Assembly (NCBI RefSeq): GCF_000971215.1
Contig: NZ_BBMA01000004.1
Location: forward strand, 186,001 to 250,000
From: Demequina silvatica
Lineage (GTDB): Bacteria; Actinomycetota; Actinomycetes; Actinomycetales; Demequinaceae
Direction: 5' to 3'
Length of the DNA: 64,000 nucleotides
Both the position numbers and the translations under genes were made by a program. Below the pieces are notes generated by a model, which saw only the letters and a program-made list of their open reading frames with translations, was not told where the DNA came from and did no database searches. Of this stretch, positions 30,463 to 39,376 are shown in pieces. The number at the start of each line of letters is the position of its first letter. Within the stretch, counting starts at the first letter, position 1.

Positions 30463-33400
30463 GCGCCCACCGGCTCCACGGGGTTGCCCGTCCACCGGGT
30501 GCCCGCGGGGATCGCGTCGCCCCGCAGCACCAGCGAGCCGGCGCCCACGCTCGACCCGGATCCGAGGCTCGCGGCGGGCAGCACCACGCCGTGCGGCCCG
30601 ATCGACGCGCCGGCGCCGATCTCGACGGTGTCGGTGCTCATGATGCGGTCGTGGAACAGGTGGGTCTGGAGCACGCAGCCGCGCCCCACCGAGGCCCCCG
30701 TGCCGATGGTCACCAGGTCGGACTCGGGCAGCCAGTAGGTCTCCACCCAGGCACCCTCGCCGATGCGGGCACCCATGGCACGCAGCCACGCCGGGAGCGC
30801 GGGAGAACCGGCGGAGCCGGGGACCAGCCAGGGCACCGCGAGCACCTCGACGAACGCGTCGGCCAGCTCGGCCCGCCACACGAAGGAGCTCCACAGCGGA
30901 TGCTCGTCCGCGCGGAACCGGCCCACCAGGACCCACTTGGCGGCCACCGCGAGCAACGCCGCCGCCACGCCGGCGGCGATCACCACGAGCGGCGAGACCA
31001 GCGCGGCCGCCGCGACACCCGCCGCCTCCCCCACCTCCTGGAGCGCCAGCACCACGCCCACGCCGAGCGTGAAGGCGGCGATGACGGCGAGCAGCCGCAG
31101 CGCCTCGATGGCGGCCCTCGCGGCCCGCAGGCGGAACGGCGGCGCGAAGGTGACCGCCGCATCGGCCTCCGTCTCCGTGCGCCGCAGCTTCTGCGGCGGC
31201 GACCCGAGGAACGACTGCCCCTTCTTGGCCTTGCGCGGCGTCGCGGAGAGCACGGCCACCAGGCCGCGCTTGGGGACCTCGCGGCCCGGGGCGATCATGC
31301 CGGAGTTGCCCAGGAACGCGCGCTTGCCCACCTTGGCGCGGTCCACGCGCATCCAACCGCGACCCAGTTCGTACGGGCCCACCAGGGTGTCGTCGGCGAG
31401 GAACGCGCCGTCCTCGATGGTGGCGAGCGCGGGCATCATCAGCACCGTGGAGGCCTCGACGTCGCGGCCCACCTCCGCGCCGAGCGAGCGCAGCCACGCG
31501 GGCGTGAGGGTCGACGCGTAGAGCGGGAACAGATGCGCGCGGGCCTCGTCCATGAGGCGCGTCACGGCCCACGCCTGCCAGCCCTGGCGCGAGCGCACCG
31601 GGTGGAAGCCCTCGACGATCCCGATCGAGCACAACCGCACCGCGACCCAGATGAGCGCCATGAGGGACAGGTACGCGACTAGCGCACCCACCGTCGACCA
31701 GGCGAGCGCGCCCCACGCCCCGGCGGCCTCGGAGGTCGCGTCGCGGACCGCGGCGAGGGTCACCGCGAGCCCGGCGGCGATGGTCACGGGGCGGAGCGCG
31801 GCGATCGCGGAGGCGCTGATCCAGTAGACCCCCACCCAGCGGCGCCCGCGGACGGCCTTGCGCTTGGGCCAGCGCTCGCGCGCCGGACCCTCGAAGGATG
31901 CGGGCGATCCGGCCCACAGCTCGCCCGGCGGCACGTCGCCCGCGACCACCGAGCCGGGCGCGACCTCCGCGCCCTCGCCCACGCGGCTGCCGGGACCGAG
32001 CGTGCTGCGGGTGCCCACGGACGCCCACTTGTCGACGCGCACGCGGCCCACCACGAGCGTGTCCCGCTCGAGCCAGTGGCCCGCGAGGTCCACCTCGGGC
32101 TCGATCGCGCAGCCCGTGCCGAGCGTGAGGAGGCCGGTGAGCGGCGGCATGGTCTGCAGGTCCACCTTGCCGCTGACCTTGGCGCCCAGCGCCCGCGCGA
32201 AGGTGGCGTTCCACGGCGCGCACGAGAGGTTGCCCGCGCCGGCGGCGTCGGCCCAGCTCTCCGCGAACCACAGGCGCAGATGCACGCGGCCCCCGCGCGG
32301 GTAGCGGCCCGGCCTGATGCCGCGCAGCAGCGTGCGGGCGACCGCGACCGTGGTCGCCATGCGGCCCCACGGGCTGATGAGCACGGCCCACCCGAGCAGG
32401 CCCCACCCCCACGCGCCGTCGAGCGCGGGCAGCCACGGCGCGAGGCCCAGGGCGTCCGAGGCGGCGCCGGCGAGCAGCAGCCACGTGAGCCAGCGCAGAC
32501 CCACGAGCGCCGCGAGCGGCACCTGGAGCGCGAGCTGGATCGCGCGCGAGCGCAGCGGCACGGGCTCGGCCTGGTCGTCGGTGCGCGCGGCGGCGGGCTC
32601 GAGCTCGTCGAGGCGCGCCGCGAGGTCGCCCAGGCGAGGGGCGTCGTAGACGTCCGCGACGGTGACGGTCGGGTAGCGCTCGCGGAAGGCGGCGACCAGC
32701 TGGGCGGCGAGCAGGCTGCCTCCGCCTGCGGCGAAGAAGTCCTCGTCCGGTCCCGCCACCTTCGAGCCGAGCACCTGCGTCCACCGCTGCGCGACCCACT
32801 CCTCCGTCGGGGAGAGCCCGCCAGGCGCATCGTCCCCGCCCCCGGCGCTGGGAAGCGGCCACGGTAGCGCGTCGCGGTCGGCCTTGCCCGAGCCGCGCGT
32901 GGGGATCTCCTCGACCATCGCGAGCAGCGGCACAAGGGCGGCGGGCAGCTGCCCGGCGAGGATCCCGCGCGCGGCCGCGACGTCGATCTCGCCGCCGGGG
33001 TGCGGGGCCAGGTAGCCGACCAGGACGGTCGCGCCGCCGGCGCTCCTGCGCACGGCCGCGGCGGACGATGCGACGCCGGGCAGCGCGGCGAGCGCCGAGT
33101 CGATCTCGCCCAGCTCGATGCGACGGCCGCCGATCTTCACCTGGTCGTCGGCGCGCCCGATGAACACGAGCCCCTCGGTCTCGTAGCGGACGATGTCGCC
33201 GGTGCGGTACGCGCGGTCCCAGCCCAGCGCGGGGGCGGCCGCGTACTTCTCGGCGTCCTTGGCGGGGTCGAGGTAGCGGGCCAGCCCGACGCCGCCGATG
33301 ATGAGCTCGCCCTGCTCGCCCTCGGCCACGTGCTCGCCGTCCGGCCCGACGACGGCGAGGTCCCAGCCGTCGAGCGGCAGCCCGATCCGCACGGGGTCGC

Positions 33401-34310
33401 TGCCGTCGAGGATCGCGGCGCACGCGACCACTGTGGCCTCCGTGGGGCCGTAGGTGTTCCACACCTCACGTCCGTCCGTGGCGAGGCGCGCGGCGAGCTC
33501 GGGCGGGCAGGCCTCGCCGCCGAAGATCAGCATGCGCACGCCCGCGAGGGTCTCGGCGGCCCACAGGCCGGCCAGTGTCGGCACGGTCGAGATCACCGTG
33601 ATCCCCTGCGCGACCAGCCACGGGCCCAGGTCCATGCCGGTGCGGACCAGCGCGCGCGGTGCGGGCACCAGGCAGGCGCCGTGGCGCCACGCGAGCCACA
33701 TCTCCTCGCAGCTGGCGTCGAACGCGACCGAGAGCCCGGCGAGGACGCGGTCCCCGGGGCCGAGCGGCGCGTCCTGGAGGAACAGCCTGGCCTCGGCGTC
33801 GACGAACGCGGCCGCGTTGCGATGGGTGACCGCGACCCCCTTGGGGGTGCCGGTGGAGCCCGACGTGAAGATGATCCAGGCGTCGTGGTCCCCGGCGGGA
33901 CGCGCCTGGCCGGTGGCCGGGGCGGGCGCGGACTCGAGGTCGTTCTCGGTGAGGATGAGCCGCACGCCGGCCTCCTCGAAGACGGTGCGCGCGCGCTCGT
34001 CCGGATCGTCGACGTCCACGGGGACGTACGCGGCGCCGGCCGCGAGCACGGCGAGGATCGCGGTGTAGAGCTCGTTGGTCCCGGAGGGGATGCGGACGCC
34101 CACGCGGTCGCCCGGGCGGATCCCGGCGCGCGCGAGCCCGGCGGCGCCCGCGCGCACCGCCTCGGCCAGCTCGGCGTAGGTGAGGACGGCACGGCCGTCG
34201 TCGAGCGCGGGGCTGTCGGGGTGGGCCGCGACGGTCGCGTCGAGGATGTCGACGAGCGTGCGGGGAGGGGTCGCGCGGCCGGACCGCACGAAAGCGTCGG
34301 TGGCGATCAC
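30459..34310 (-). CDS. Pls/PosA-family non-ribosomal peptide synthetase (poly-amino-acid synthetase)
   Basis: 1283 residues, close to the roughly 1300 of epsilon-poly-lysine synthetase. Order: adenylation domain (about 20-480; TSGSTGTPKGV, NTYGPTEA, YRTGD, GRADDQVKIGGRRIEL), carrier domain with Ser532 (GGGSLL), then an integral-membrane part with about six helices and three tandem hexapeptide-like domains that replace a condensation/thioesterase region. Residues aligned by eye to the GrsA code read D-A-E-S-I-G-T-V-V-K, near the lysine code recalled for BacB (DAESIGSVCK). A cationic homopolymer such as poly-lysine is the best guess. A GGACGATGCG copy encodes Asp-Asp-Ala in the linker before the carrier. 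Confidence 0.88.
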   Translation of the reverse strand: MIATDAFVRSGRATPPRTLVDILDATVAAHPDSPALDDGRAVLTYAELAEAVRAGAAGLARAGIRPGDRVGVRIPSGTNELYTAILAVLAAGAAYVPVDVDDPDERARTVFEEAGVRLILTENDLESAPAPATGQARPAGDHDAWIIFTSGSTGTPKGVAVTHRNAAAFVDAEARLFLQDAPLGPGDRVLAGLSVAFDASCEEMWLAWRHGACLVPAPRALVRTGMDLGPWLVAQGITVISTVPTLAGLWAAETLAGVRMLIFGGEACPPELAARLATDGREVWNTYGPTEATVVACAAILDGSDPVRIGLPLDGWDLAVVGPDGEHVAEGEQGELIIGGVGLARYLDPAKDAEKYAAAPALGWDRAYRTGDIVRYETEGLVFIGRADDQVKIGGRRIELGEIDSALAALPGVASSAAAVRRSAGGATVLVGYLAPHPGGEIDVAAARGILAGQLPAALVPLLAMVEEIPTRGSGKADRDALPWPLPSAGGGDDAPGGLSPTEEWVAQRWTQVLGSKVAGPDEDFFAAGGGSLLAAQLVAAFRERYPTVTVADVYDAPRLGDLAARLDELEPAAARTDDQAEPVPLRSRAIQLALQVPLAALVGLRWLTWLLLAGAASDALGLAPWLPALDGAWGWGLLGWAVLISPWGRMATTVAVARTLLRGIRPGRYPRGGRVHLRLWFAESWADAAGAGNLSCAPWNATFARALGAKVSGKVDLQTMPPLTGLLTLGTGCAIEPEVDLAGHWLERDTLVVGRVRVDKWASVGTRSTLGPGSRVGEGAEVAPGSVVAGDVPPGELWAGSPASFEGPARERWPKRKAVRGRRWVGVYWISASAIAALRPVTIAAGLAVTLAAVRDATSEAAGAWGALAWSTVGALVAYLSLMALIWVAVRLCSIGIVEGFHPVRSRQGWQAWAVTRLMDEARAHLFPLYASTLTPAWLRSLGAEVGRDVEASTVLMMPALATIEDGAFLADDTLVGPYELGRGWMRVDRAKVGKRAFLGNSGMIAPGREVPKRGLVAVLSATPRKAKKGQSFLGSPPQKLRRTETEADAAVTFAPPFRLRAARAAIEALRLLAVIAAFTLGVGVVLALQEVGEAAGVAAAALVSPLVVIAAGVAAALLAVAAKWVLVGRFRADEHPLWSSFVWRAELADAFVEVLAVPWLVPGSAGSPALPAWLRAMGARIGEGAWVETYWLPESDLVTIGTGASVGRGCVLQTHLFHDRIMSTDTVEIGAGASIGPHGVVLPAASLGSGSSVGAGSLVLRGDAIPAGTRWTGNPVEPVGA

Positions 34311-34412
34311 GGCGCCATCCTTCCACGGCGCCGTCGCCGTGGCCGGGCCGTTCAGGTAAGCGTACGGTTAACACCAGGGCGACGTGGCCTGGGCGCCCCG
34401 GAGGAGGGCGCC

Positions 34413-34958
34413 ATGTCGCGGGAGGAACGTCTCAGGGCGGCTGCCCGTGCGGTCACGGGCGACGAGTCCGTCACGGACGTCGCGGAGTTCATGCCGCAGG
34501 CGGCGCTCGACGACCCGATCTGGAACGGCAGGGCCGACAGCCGCGTGGCCCGGGACGAGGCGGGCCACCTCGAGACCGTCGCCGCGGGCGCCCACCTGGG
34601 CGAGGACCTCGCGGCCCACCGCGCCGCGCTGCCGCCCCACGTGTGCCTCGCGGTCACGCCCGCGCAGGTGCACGTGCTCGGGCTGCCGCACGGGTTCTTC
34701 GGCGCCCACCTGGAGCAGGCGTACCTCATGGGGTCCTTCCGCCGGGACGCCCTCGAGGTCGCGGTCACGGGACGCCTCACCGACATCGTGATGCGGCTCA
34801 CCGACACGGGCTCGGGCGCCCAGATGACCCTGGTGGCGGACCGCCTGTCCGCATATCACCCGCGGACCGTGATCGAGCTGCTGCGCCTCACCGCCGCGCA
34901 CCGCGGCGGCGCGCGCGACGTCGCGGACGATCCGGCGGCGGACCAGCCGCAGGACTAG
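34413..34958 (+). CDS. Conserved hypothetical protein
   Basis: 181 residues, no family recognised. Soluble, without signal or membrane segments. Features are an acidic N-terminal half (DDPIWNGRADSRVARDEAGH), then alternating strands (HVCLAVTPAQVHVLGLPHG, LEVAVTGRLTDIVMRLTD) suggesting an alpha/beta or PH-like fold. ATG at 34413 with GGAGGAGGG upstream. Divergent from the Pls-like gene across a 102-base gap with AT-rich words, which could hold both promoters. Its stop abuts the stop of the DUF1684 gene. Confidence 0.75.
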   Translation: MSREERLRAAARAVTGDESVTDVAEFMPQAALDDPIWNGRADSRVARDEAGHLETVAAGAHLGEDLAAHRAALPPHVCLAVTPAQVHVLGLPHGFFGAHLEQAYLMGSFRRDALEVAVTGRLTDIVMRLTDTGSGAQMTLVADRLSAYHPRTVIELLRLTAAHRGGARDVADDPAADQPQD

Positions 34959-35555
34959 CTACGCCGTCGGGACGTAGAGCTCGCCCGCCTCGACGGCCGC
35001 GTCGAGCGTGTTGCCGGGCCCGGGCAGCGGGCACACCCAGTCCGACGAGTACGCGCACGAAGGCTGGTACGCGAAGTTGAGGTCCACCACGAGGGCGTCA
35101 CTGGTGCCGCCCAGGTCCGCGCCCTTGACGGTGTCGAGCACGTACCTCCCACCCCCGTAGGTGCGCGGGGAGGCGTCGCGCAGCGGCACGAAGATCCCGC
35201 CGCCGTAGCTGTCGAGCCACCACACGTCGAGCGACCCGACGCCGGACAGCTCCACGCGACCGACCCGCTCGAACGGCACCACGCCGTCCGTGGCGGTGGG
35301 CACCTCGCGCCGCTCCGGCTCCGCCGGCGCGACGGGCACCACGAACCTCATCTCGGGACGGTAGGGCACCACCTCGGGGGTGAACGATGCGCGGGCCGGG
35401 CCGGGCACGGGCGTCGCCGGGTGCTCGCGCAGCAGGGCGGCGCGCCCGTGTGCCCAGATGCGGTGGGCCACCTCGGGGTCGGGTTCGGCACGGACCTCGG
35501 AGTAGAGGTCCGCCACACGGATGCGCCAGTCGCGGATCTCCCACGCGGCCGTCAC
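34959..35555 (-). CDS. DUF1684 domain-containing protein
   Basis: 198 residues. The DUF1684 core is clear: GGGRYVLDTVKGADLG, 'VDLNFAYQPSCAYSSDWVCPLPGPGN' and the final 'AVEAGE'. Biochemical function unknown. GTG at 35555 overlaps the TetR stop (GTGA) and has GGGGAG upstream, so it is the second gene of a TetR operon. Confidence 0.88.
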   Translation of the reverse strand: MTAAWEIRDWRIRVADLYSEVRAEPDPEVAHRIWAHGRAALLREHPATPVPGPARASFTPEVVPYRPEMRFVVPVAPAEPERREVPTATDGVVPFERVGRVELSGVGSLDVWWLDSYGGGIFVPLRDASPRTYGGGRYVLDTVKGADLGGTSDALVVDLNFAYQPSCAYSSDWVCPLPGPGNTLDAAVEAGELYVPTA

Positions 35556-36133
35556 GCCGGCTCCCCCACCAGCGTGCCGATCGCGTCCGCGAGTGCGCGG
35601 GCGACGCCGTCGACGTCGTGGTCGAGGTAACCGGCGACCAGCGCGCCGTCGCGCAGCATCATGATCTGCTCCGCGATCTCGTGCCGGCGATCCACCCCGC
35701 GCCGCTCGAGCCAGGCCGAGATGGCCGTGAGCATCAGCGTCCGGAAGTCCGCGACCACGTGCCGCACCGGGTGGTCGGGGTCGGGGTACTCGGCGGCCGC
35801 GTTGATGAACGGGCAGCCGCGGTAGTGGGGGCGGCACATCTCCTGGGTGAGGGCCGCCGCGAGCGCGTCGCGGTCCCACTCCTCCCCCGCTGCCGTTCCG
35901 ATCGCGGCCCGCACGCGGTCGAGCTCACGGCTGAGGTAGGCGACCACCACATCGTCCTTGGTCGGGAAGTGGCGGTAGAAGGTGACCTTGGAGAACCCGG
36001 CCTCGGCGAGGATCCGGTCCGCGCTGACGGCGCGGATGCCGTGCTCGGCGAACTGTGCGGCGGCGGCGTCGACGATCGCGTCGCGCACCGCGGGGCCGCG
36101 GGCCGGCCGCGGGTGGTCGTGGGTGACGGTCAT
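35552..36133 (-). CDS. TetR/AcrR-family transcriptional regulator
   Basis: 193 residues. N-terminal helix-turn-helix: IVDAAAAQFAEHGIRAVSADRILAEAGFSKVTFYRHFPTKDDVV. The ligand domain contains 'YRGCPFINAAAEYPDPDHP', a pattern of a TetR subgroup with one conserved Cys. ATG at 36133 with GGAGAGGAG upstream is preferred to longer starts. Divergent from an Ohr gene; a 22-base palindrome in between (36224-36245) is a good operator candidate. Confidence 0.93.
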   Translation of the reverse strand: MTVTHDHPRPARGPAVRDAIVDAAAAQFAEHGIRAVSADRILAEAGFSKVTFYRHFPTKDDVVVAYLSRELDRVRAAIGTAAGEEWDRDALAAALTQEMCRPHYRGCPFINAAAEYPDPDHPVRHVVADFRTLMLTAISAWLERRGVDRRHEIAEQIMMLRDGALVAGYLDHDVDGVARALADAIGTLVGEPA

Positions 36134-36207
36134 GGCGGCTCCTCTCCTGGGTGGCTTCCTGCGTGGCTGGCGCGTGGCTGGTGCGTCGGGAATCCATCCT
36201 GCCCGAC

Positions 36208-36245
36208 TTGCGTTCTCGCTCAAGTAGACGTACTAGTAACTCTAC
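36208..36245 (+). promoter_or_regulatory. ohr promoter with overlapping TetR-type operator
   Basis: The palindrome 36224-36245 (GTAGA-CG-TACTAGTA-AC-TCTAC) is symmetric at 18 of 22 positions. It overlaps a plausible promoter, TTGCGT (36208), 17-base spacer, TACTAG (36231), 38 bases before the ohr ATG. Repressor binding there would block the -10 region. Confidence 0.6.
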
Positions 36246-36273
36246 AACCCCACCCGCGATTCCAGGAGAGAGC

Positions 36274-36774
36274 ATGAGCGAGCAGACCCAGACCGCGACC
36301 GACGTCGACATCACCCCGGGCGAGGGCGCCGAGCACAGCGGCGCGCCCAAGCACCCGAAGGCCTTCTACACCGCCGAGGCGCGCGCCACGGGCGACGGCC
36401 GCAACGGAAGGGTCGCGACCAGCGACGGCCTGCTGGACCTCGACCTGGTGATCCCGAACCCCATCACCAAGCCCAAGAAGACCAACCCCGAGCAGCTCTT
36501 CGCGTCGGGCTTCGCCGCGTGCTTCAACTCCGCGTTCCAGGGCGCCGCAAAGCTGCTCAAGGTCAAGCTGGCGGAGTCGGAGGTCACGGCCCGCGTCGGG
36601 ATCGGCCCGGTGGCGCTCAACCGCTTCGGGCTCGGCGTGCGGCTCACCGTGACCGCGGTCGGGATCGACCAGGAGACGGCGGACCGGGTCGCCGAGAAGG
36701 CCGAGCTGATGTGCCCGTACTCCAACGCCACCCGCGGCAACATCCCCGTCGAGATCGAGGTCAGGGTCAAGTAA
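36274..36774 (+). CDS. ohr: Organic hydroperoxide resistance protein, Ohr/OsmC family
   Basis: 166 residues. Reduces organic peroxides using two Cys residues, both present: FASGFAACFNSAF and ELMCPYSNATRGNI. 'NPEQLFASG' and 'KTNPEQL' are typical of Ohr. About 20 extra residues precede the usual start (TEQ-rich, DITPGEG). ATG at 36274 with AGGAGAG upstream. Regulated, by position, by the divergent TetR protein rather than the MarR-family OhrR usual for this family. Confidence 0.93.
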   Translation: MSEQTQTATDVDITPGEGAEHSGAPKHPKAFYTAEARATGDGRNGRVATSDGLLDLDLVIPNPITKPKKTNPEQLFASGFAACFNSAFQGAAKLLKVKLAESEVTARVGIGPVALNRFGLGVRLTVTAVGIDQETADRVAEKAELMCPYSNATRGNIPVEIEVRVK

Positions 36775-36793
36775 AGCCTCGCCAAAGGGAATA

Positions 36794-36845
36794 CCAGCCC
36801 CCTCGGGTCGCTTCTGCCATGATGGACACGACTCGAGGAGGCTGG
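36794..36845 (+). promoter_or_regulatory. Hairpin in the treY leader that covers the ribosome binding site
   Basis: Arms 36794-36810 and 36829-36845 pair over 17 positions with one mismatch and one G-U pair, with an 18-base loop. The GAGGAGG Shine-Dalgarno of treY lies in the second arm, 8 bases or so before the ATG at 36854. Folding would hide it. Confidence 0.5.
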
Positions 36846-36853
36846 TTCTCTAC

Positions 36854-39376
36854 ATGACCGACGTCACGCACGACCGTTCGAGGAGCACGAAGAGGCTGGG
36901 GCACCGCGCCGACGCGCCCGTCCCGGTGTCGACATACCGGCTGCAGCTGAGCGCGGGCTTCACGTTCGCGGACGCCGCCTCCCGGCTCGACTACTTCGCC
37001 TCTCTTGGCGTGACGCACCTCTACCTGTCCCCCATCCTGACGGCCGCTCCCGGATCGACGCATTTCTACGACGTGGTGGACCACGCGCGGATCGCCGAGG
37101 TGCTCGGCGGCGAGCAGGGCCTGCGCAACCTGTCGTGGCAGGCGGGCGAGCGCGGCATCGGGCTGATCGCGGACGTGGTGCCCAACCACATGGCCGTCCC
37201 CACGCCCGTCTATCACAACAGCGCGCTGTGGTCCGTGCTCGAGCACGGGCACGACTCCCCCTTCTCGCATTGGTTCGACGTCGACTGGGAGTCGGGCGAG
37301 CCGGTGCTCATGCCGGTGCTCGGCCAGCGGATCGGCACGGTGCTGGCGGCCGGCGAGCTCGCCGTGGACCACATGGTGGTGCCGGGCCGCGAGGAGGCCG
37401 GCGAGGTGCCGGTCCTGCGCTATTGGGACCACGTGTTCCCCATCCGCGCGGGCACCGAGAACCTCCCCCTCGCGTCCCTCGTGGAGCAGCAGCACTACCG
37501 CCTCGCGTACTGGCGGGTCGCCAACGAGGAGCTCAACTACCGGCGGTTCTTCGACGTCGGGTCGCTGGTAGCGGTGCGGGTCGAGGACGAGGACGTCTTC
37601 GACGCCACCCACGAGCGCATCGTTTCGCTCGTGAAGGACGGCACCCTGCAGGGCCTGCGCATCGACCACCCCGACGGCCTGGCGGATCCGGAGGGGTACA
37701 TCGCACGGCTGTCCGAGGCGACCGACGGCGCCTGGGTGGTGGTCGAGAAGATCCTCGAGGACGAGGAGCGGCTGCCCACGTCGTGGCGATGCGCCGGCAC
37801 CACCGGCTACGACGCGTCGTGGCGCGTGGGCGCGCTGCTGCGCGATCCCGCCGGAGCGGCCCCGCTCGCCGGAACCCTTCACCGGGTGGCGGGCGACGCT
37901 ATGGGCGAGCTGCCGGACATGATCGACGCGGCCAAGTGGGAGATCGTGCGGGAGTCCCTGTCGAGCGAGGTCCATCGCCTCGCGACCATCGCCCACACCA
38001 TCTGCACCACCGACGTGCGACTGCGGGACCACACGTGGCGGGCGCTGTACGACTGCCTGCGGACCATGCTGGTGACGTTCGACCGCTACCGCGCCTACAT
38101 CGTCGCGGACGAGAAGCCCCGGCCCAGCTCGCTCGAGACCATCGACCATGCGGCCGAGCGCGCGCGACGCCTGCTCGATCCCGAGCGCCATGAGACCCTC
38201 GAGGTGGTGGTCGACCTGCTCAAGGGCGCGGAGGTCGGATCCGCGGGCCGCACCACCGACACCAACCGCCGCGAGCTCATCACGCGCTTCCAGCAGGCGT
38301 GCGGGGCCGTCATGGCGAAGGGTGTCGAGGACACCGCGTACTACCGGTGGACGCACCTGCTCCCGCTGTGCGAGGTCGGCTCCCCCGCCGGTCGCTTCGC
38401 GATGCCGCCCGCCGCCTTCCACGCCTGGGCGCATGAGCAGCAGCAGCTCTACCCGCACGCCATGACGTGCCTGTCCACCCACGACACCAAGCGCTCCGAG
38501 GACGTGCGCGCCCGCCTGGGCGTGCTGTCCGAGTCCGCCGACGAGTGGGACCAGCTGGCGCAGCATCTGCGCGCCATCACCGAGGAGCTGCGCCCCGCCG
38601 AGCTCGACGGTCGCACGGAGAACCTGTGGTGGCAGACCCTGGTGGGCACGTCGGACGAGGACGGGCTCATGGAGTGGGACCGTCTCGAGGGCTACCTCGT
38701 CAAGGCGATGCGTGAGGCGAAGTCCCACACCACGTGGACCTCGGTCAACGAGACCTACGAGTCCCAGGTCCTGTGGTTCGCGCAGACCACCCACGCCGAC
38801 CCGGCCGTCAAGGACGCGGTCGCGGGGTGGCACCGCACGACCCACACCGGCGTCCGCGCCGCGATCCTAGGTCAGAAGCTTCTCCAGCTGACCGTCCCCG
38901 GCGTGCCCGACGTCTACCAGGGCACCGAGCTGCTCGCCCCTAGCCTCGTGGACCCCGACAACCGCCGCCCCGTGGACTTCGACCTCCGGCTCGACACCCT
39001 GCGCCGCCTCGACCGGCGCGCCAAGCCGCGAGGCCTCGCCGAGGAGAAGCTGCTGGTGACCTCCGCCGCGCTCAGGCTCCGCCGCGCCCACCCGGACGCG
39101 TTCATCGGCGAGGACGCAGGCTACGTGCCCCTCGCATCGTCCTCGGGACATGCCGTGGTGTTCGCCCGCACCGTGGGCGACCGTCCGGTCGCGATCACGG
39201 TGGCGACCCGCGCGGCGCTCGAGCTCGAGCACCTGGGCGGGTGGGCGGAGCACACCGTGCAGCTGCCCGCCGGGCGGTGGCGCGACGTGATCGGCCGCCA
39301 CACGGTCGAGGGCGGCCCCGTGCCGCTAGCGCAGCTGCTGCGCTCCCACCCCGTCGCGCTGCTGGAGCGGGCGTGA
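36854..39376 (+). CDS. treY: Maltooligosyltrehalose synthase TreY
   Basis: Converts the reducing end of maltodextrins to a trehalose unit (GH13 family). 840 residues. 'STYRLQLSAGFTFADA', 'HLYLSPILTAAPGSTHFYD', 'DVVPNHM', 'LRIDHPDGLADPEGY' (nucleophile region), 'VEKILEDEERLP' and 'TCLSTHDTKRSEDVRARL' are the TreY motifs. Its stop overlaps the treZ GTG (GTGA). A leader hairpin may control translation. No treX debranching enzyme is in the window. Confidence 0.96.
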   Translation: MTDVTHDRSRSTKRLGHRADAPVPVSTYRLQLSAGFTFADAASRLDYFASLGVTHLYLSPILTAAPGSTHFYDVVDHARIAEVLGGEQGLRNLSWQAGERGIGLIADVVPNHMAVPTPVYHNSALWSVLEHGHDSPFSHWFDVDWESGEPVLMPVLGQRIGTVLAAGELAVDHMVVPGREEAGEVPVLRYWDHVFPIRAGTENLPLASLVEQQHYRLAYWRVANEELNYRRFFDVGSLVAVRVEDEDVFDATHERIVSLVKDGTLQGLRIDHPDGLADPEGYIARLSEATDGAWVVVEKILEDEERLPTSWRCAGTTGYDASWRVGALLRDPAGAAPLAGTLHRVAGDAMGELPDMIDAAKWEIVRESLSSEVHRLATIAHTICTTDVRLRDHTWRALYDCLRTMLVTFDRYRAYIVADEKPRPSSLETIDHAAERARRLLDPERHETLEVVVDLLKGAEVGSAGRTTDTNRRELITRFQQACGAVMAKGVEDTAYYRWTHLLPLCEVGSPAGRFAMPPAAFHAWAHEQQQLYPHAMTCLSTHDTKRSEDVRARLGVLSESADEWDQLAQHLRAITEELRPAELDGRTENLWWQTLVGTSDEDGLMEWDRLEGYLVKAMREAKSHTTWTSVNETYESQVLWFAQTTHADPAVKDAVAGWHRTTHTGVRAAILGQKLLQLTVPGVPDVYQGTELLAPSLVDPDNRRPVDFDLRLDTLRRLDRRAKPRGLAEEKLLVTSAALRLRRAHPDAFIGEDAGYVPLASSSGHAVVFARTVGDRPVAITVATRAALELEHLGGWAEHTVQLPAGRWRDVIGRHTVEGGPVPLAQLLRSHPVALLERA

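Noticed and set aside
29116-33462. One 1448-codon frame apparently fusing the synthetase region and the M1 peptidase
   Set aside because: The upstream part is an out-of-frame Arg/Gly-rich shadow; the real peptidase starts at 30462 with ATGA coupling.
36767-38845. 692-codon minus-strand open frame opposite treY
   Set aside because: Shadow of treY; the repeated peptide at its end only reflects the leader inverted repeat.
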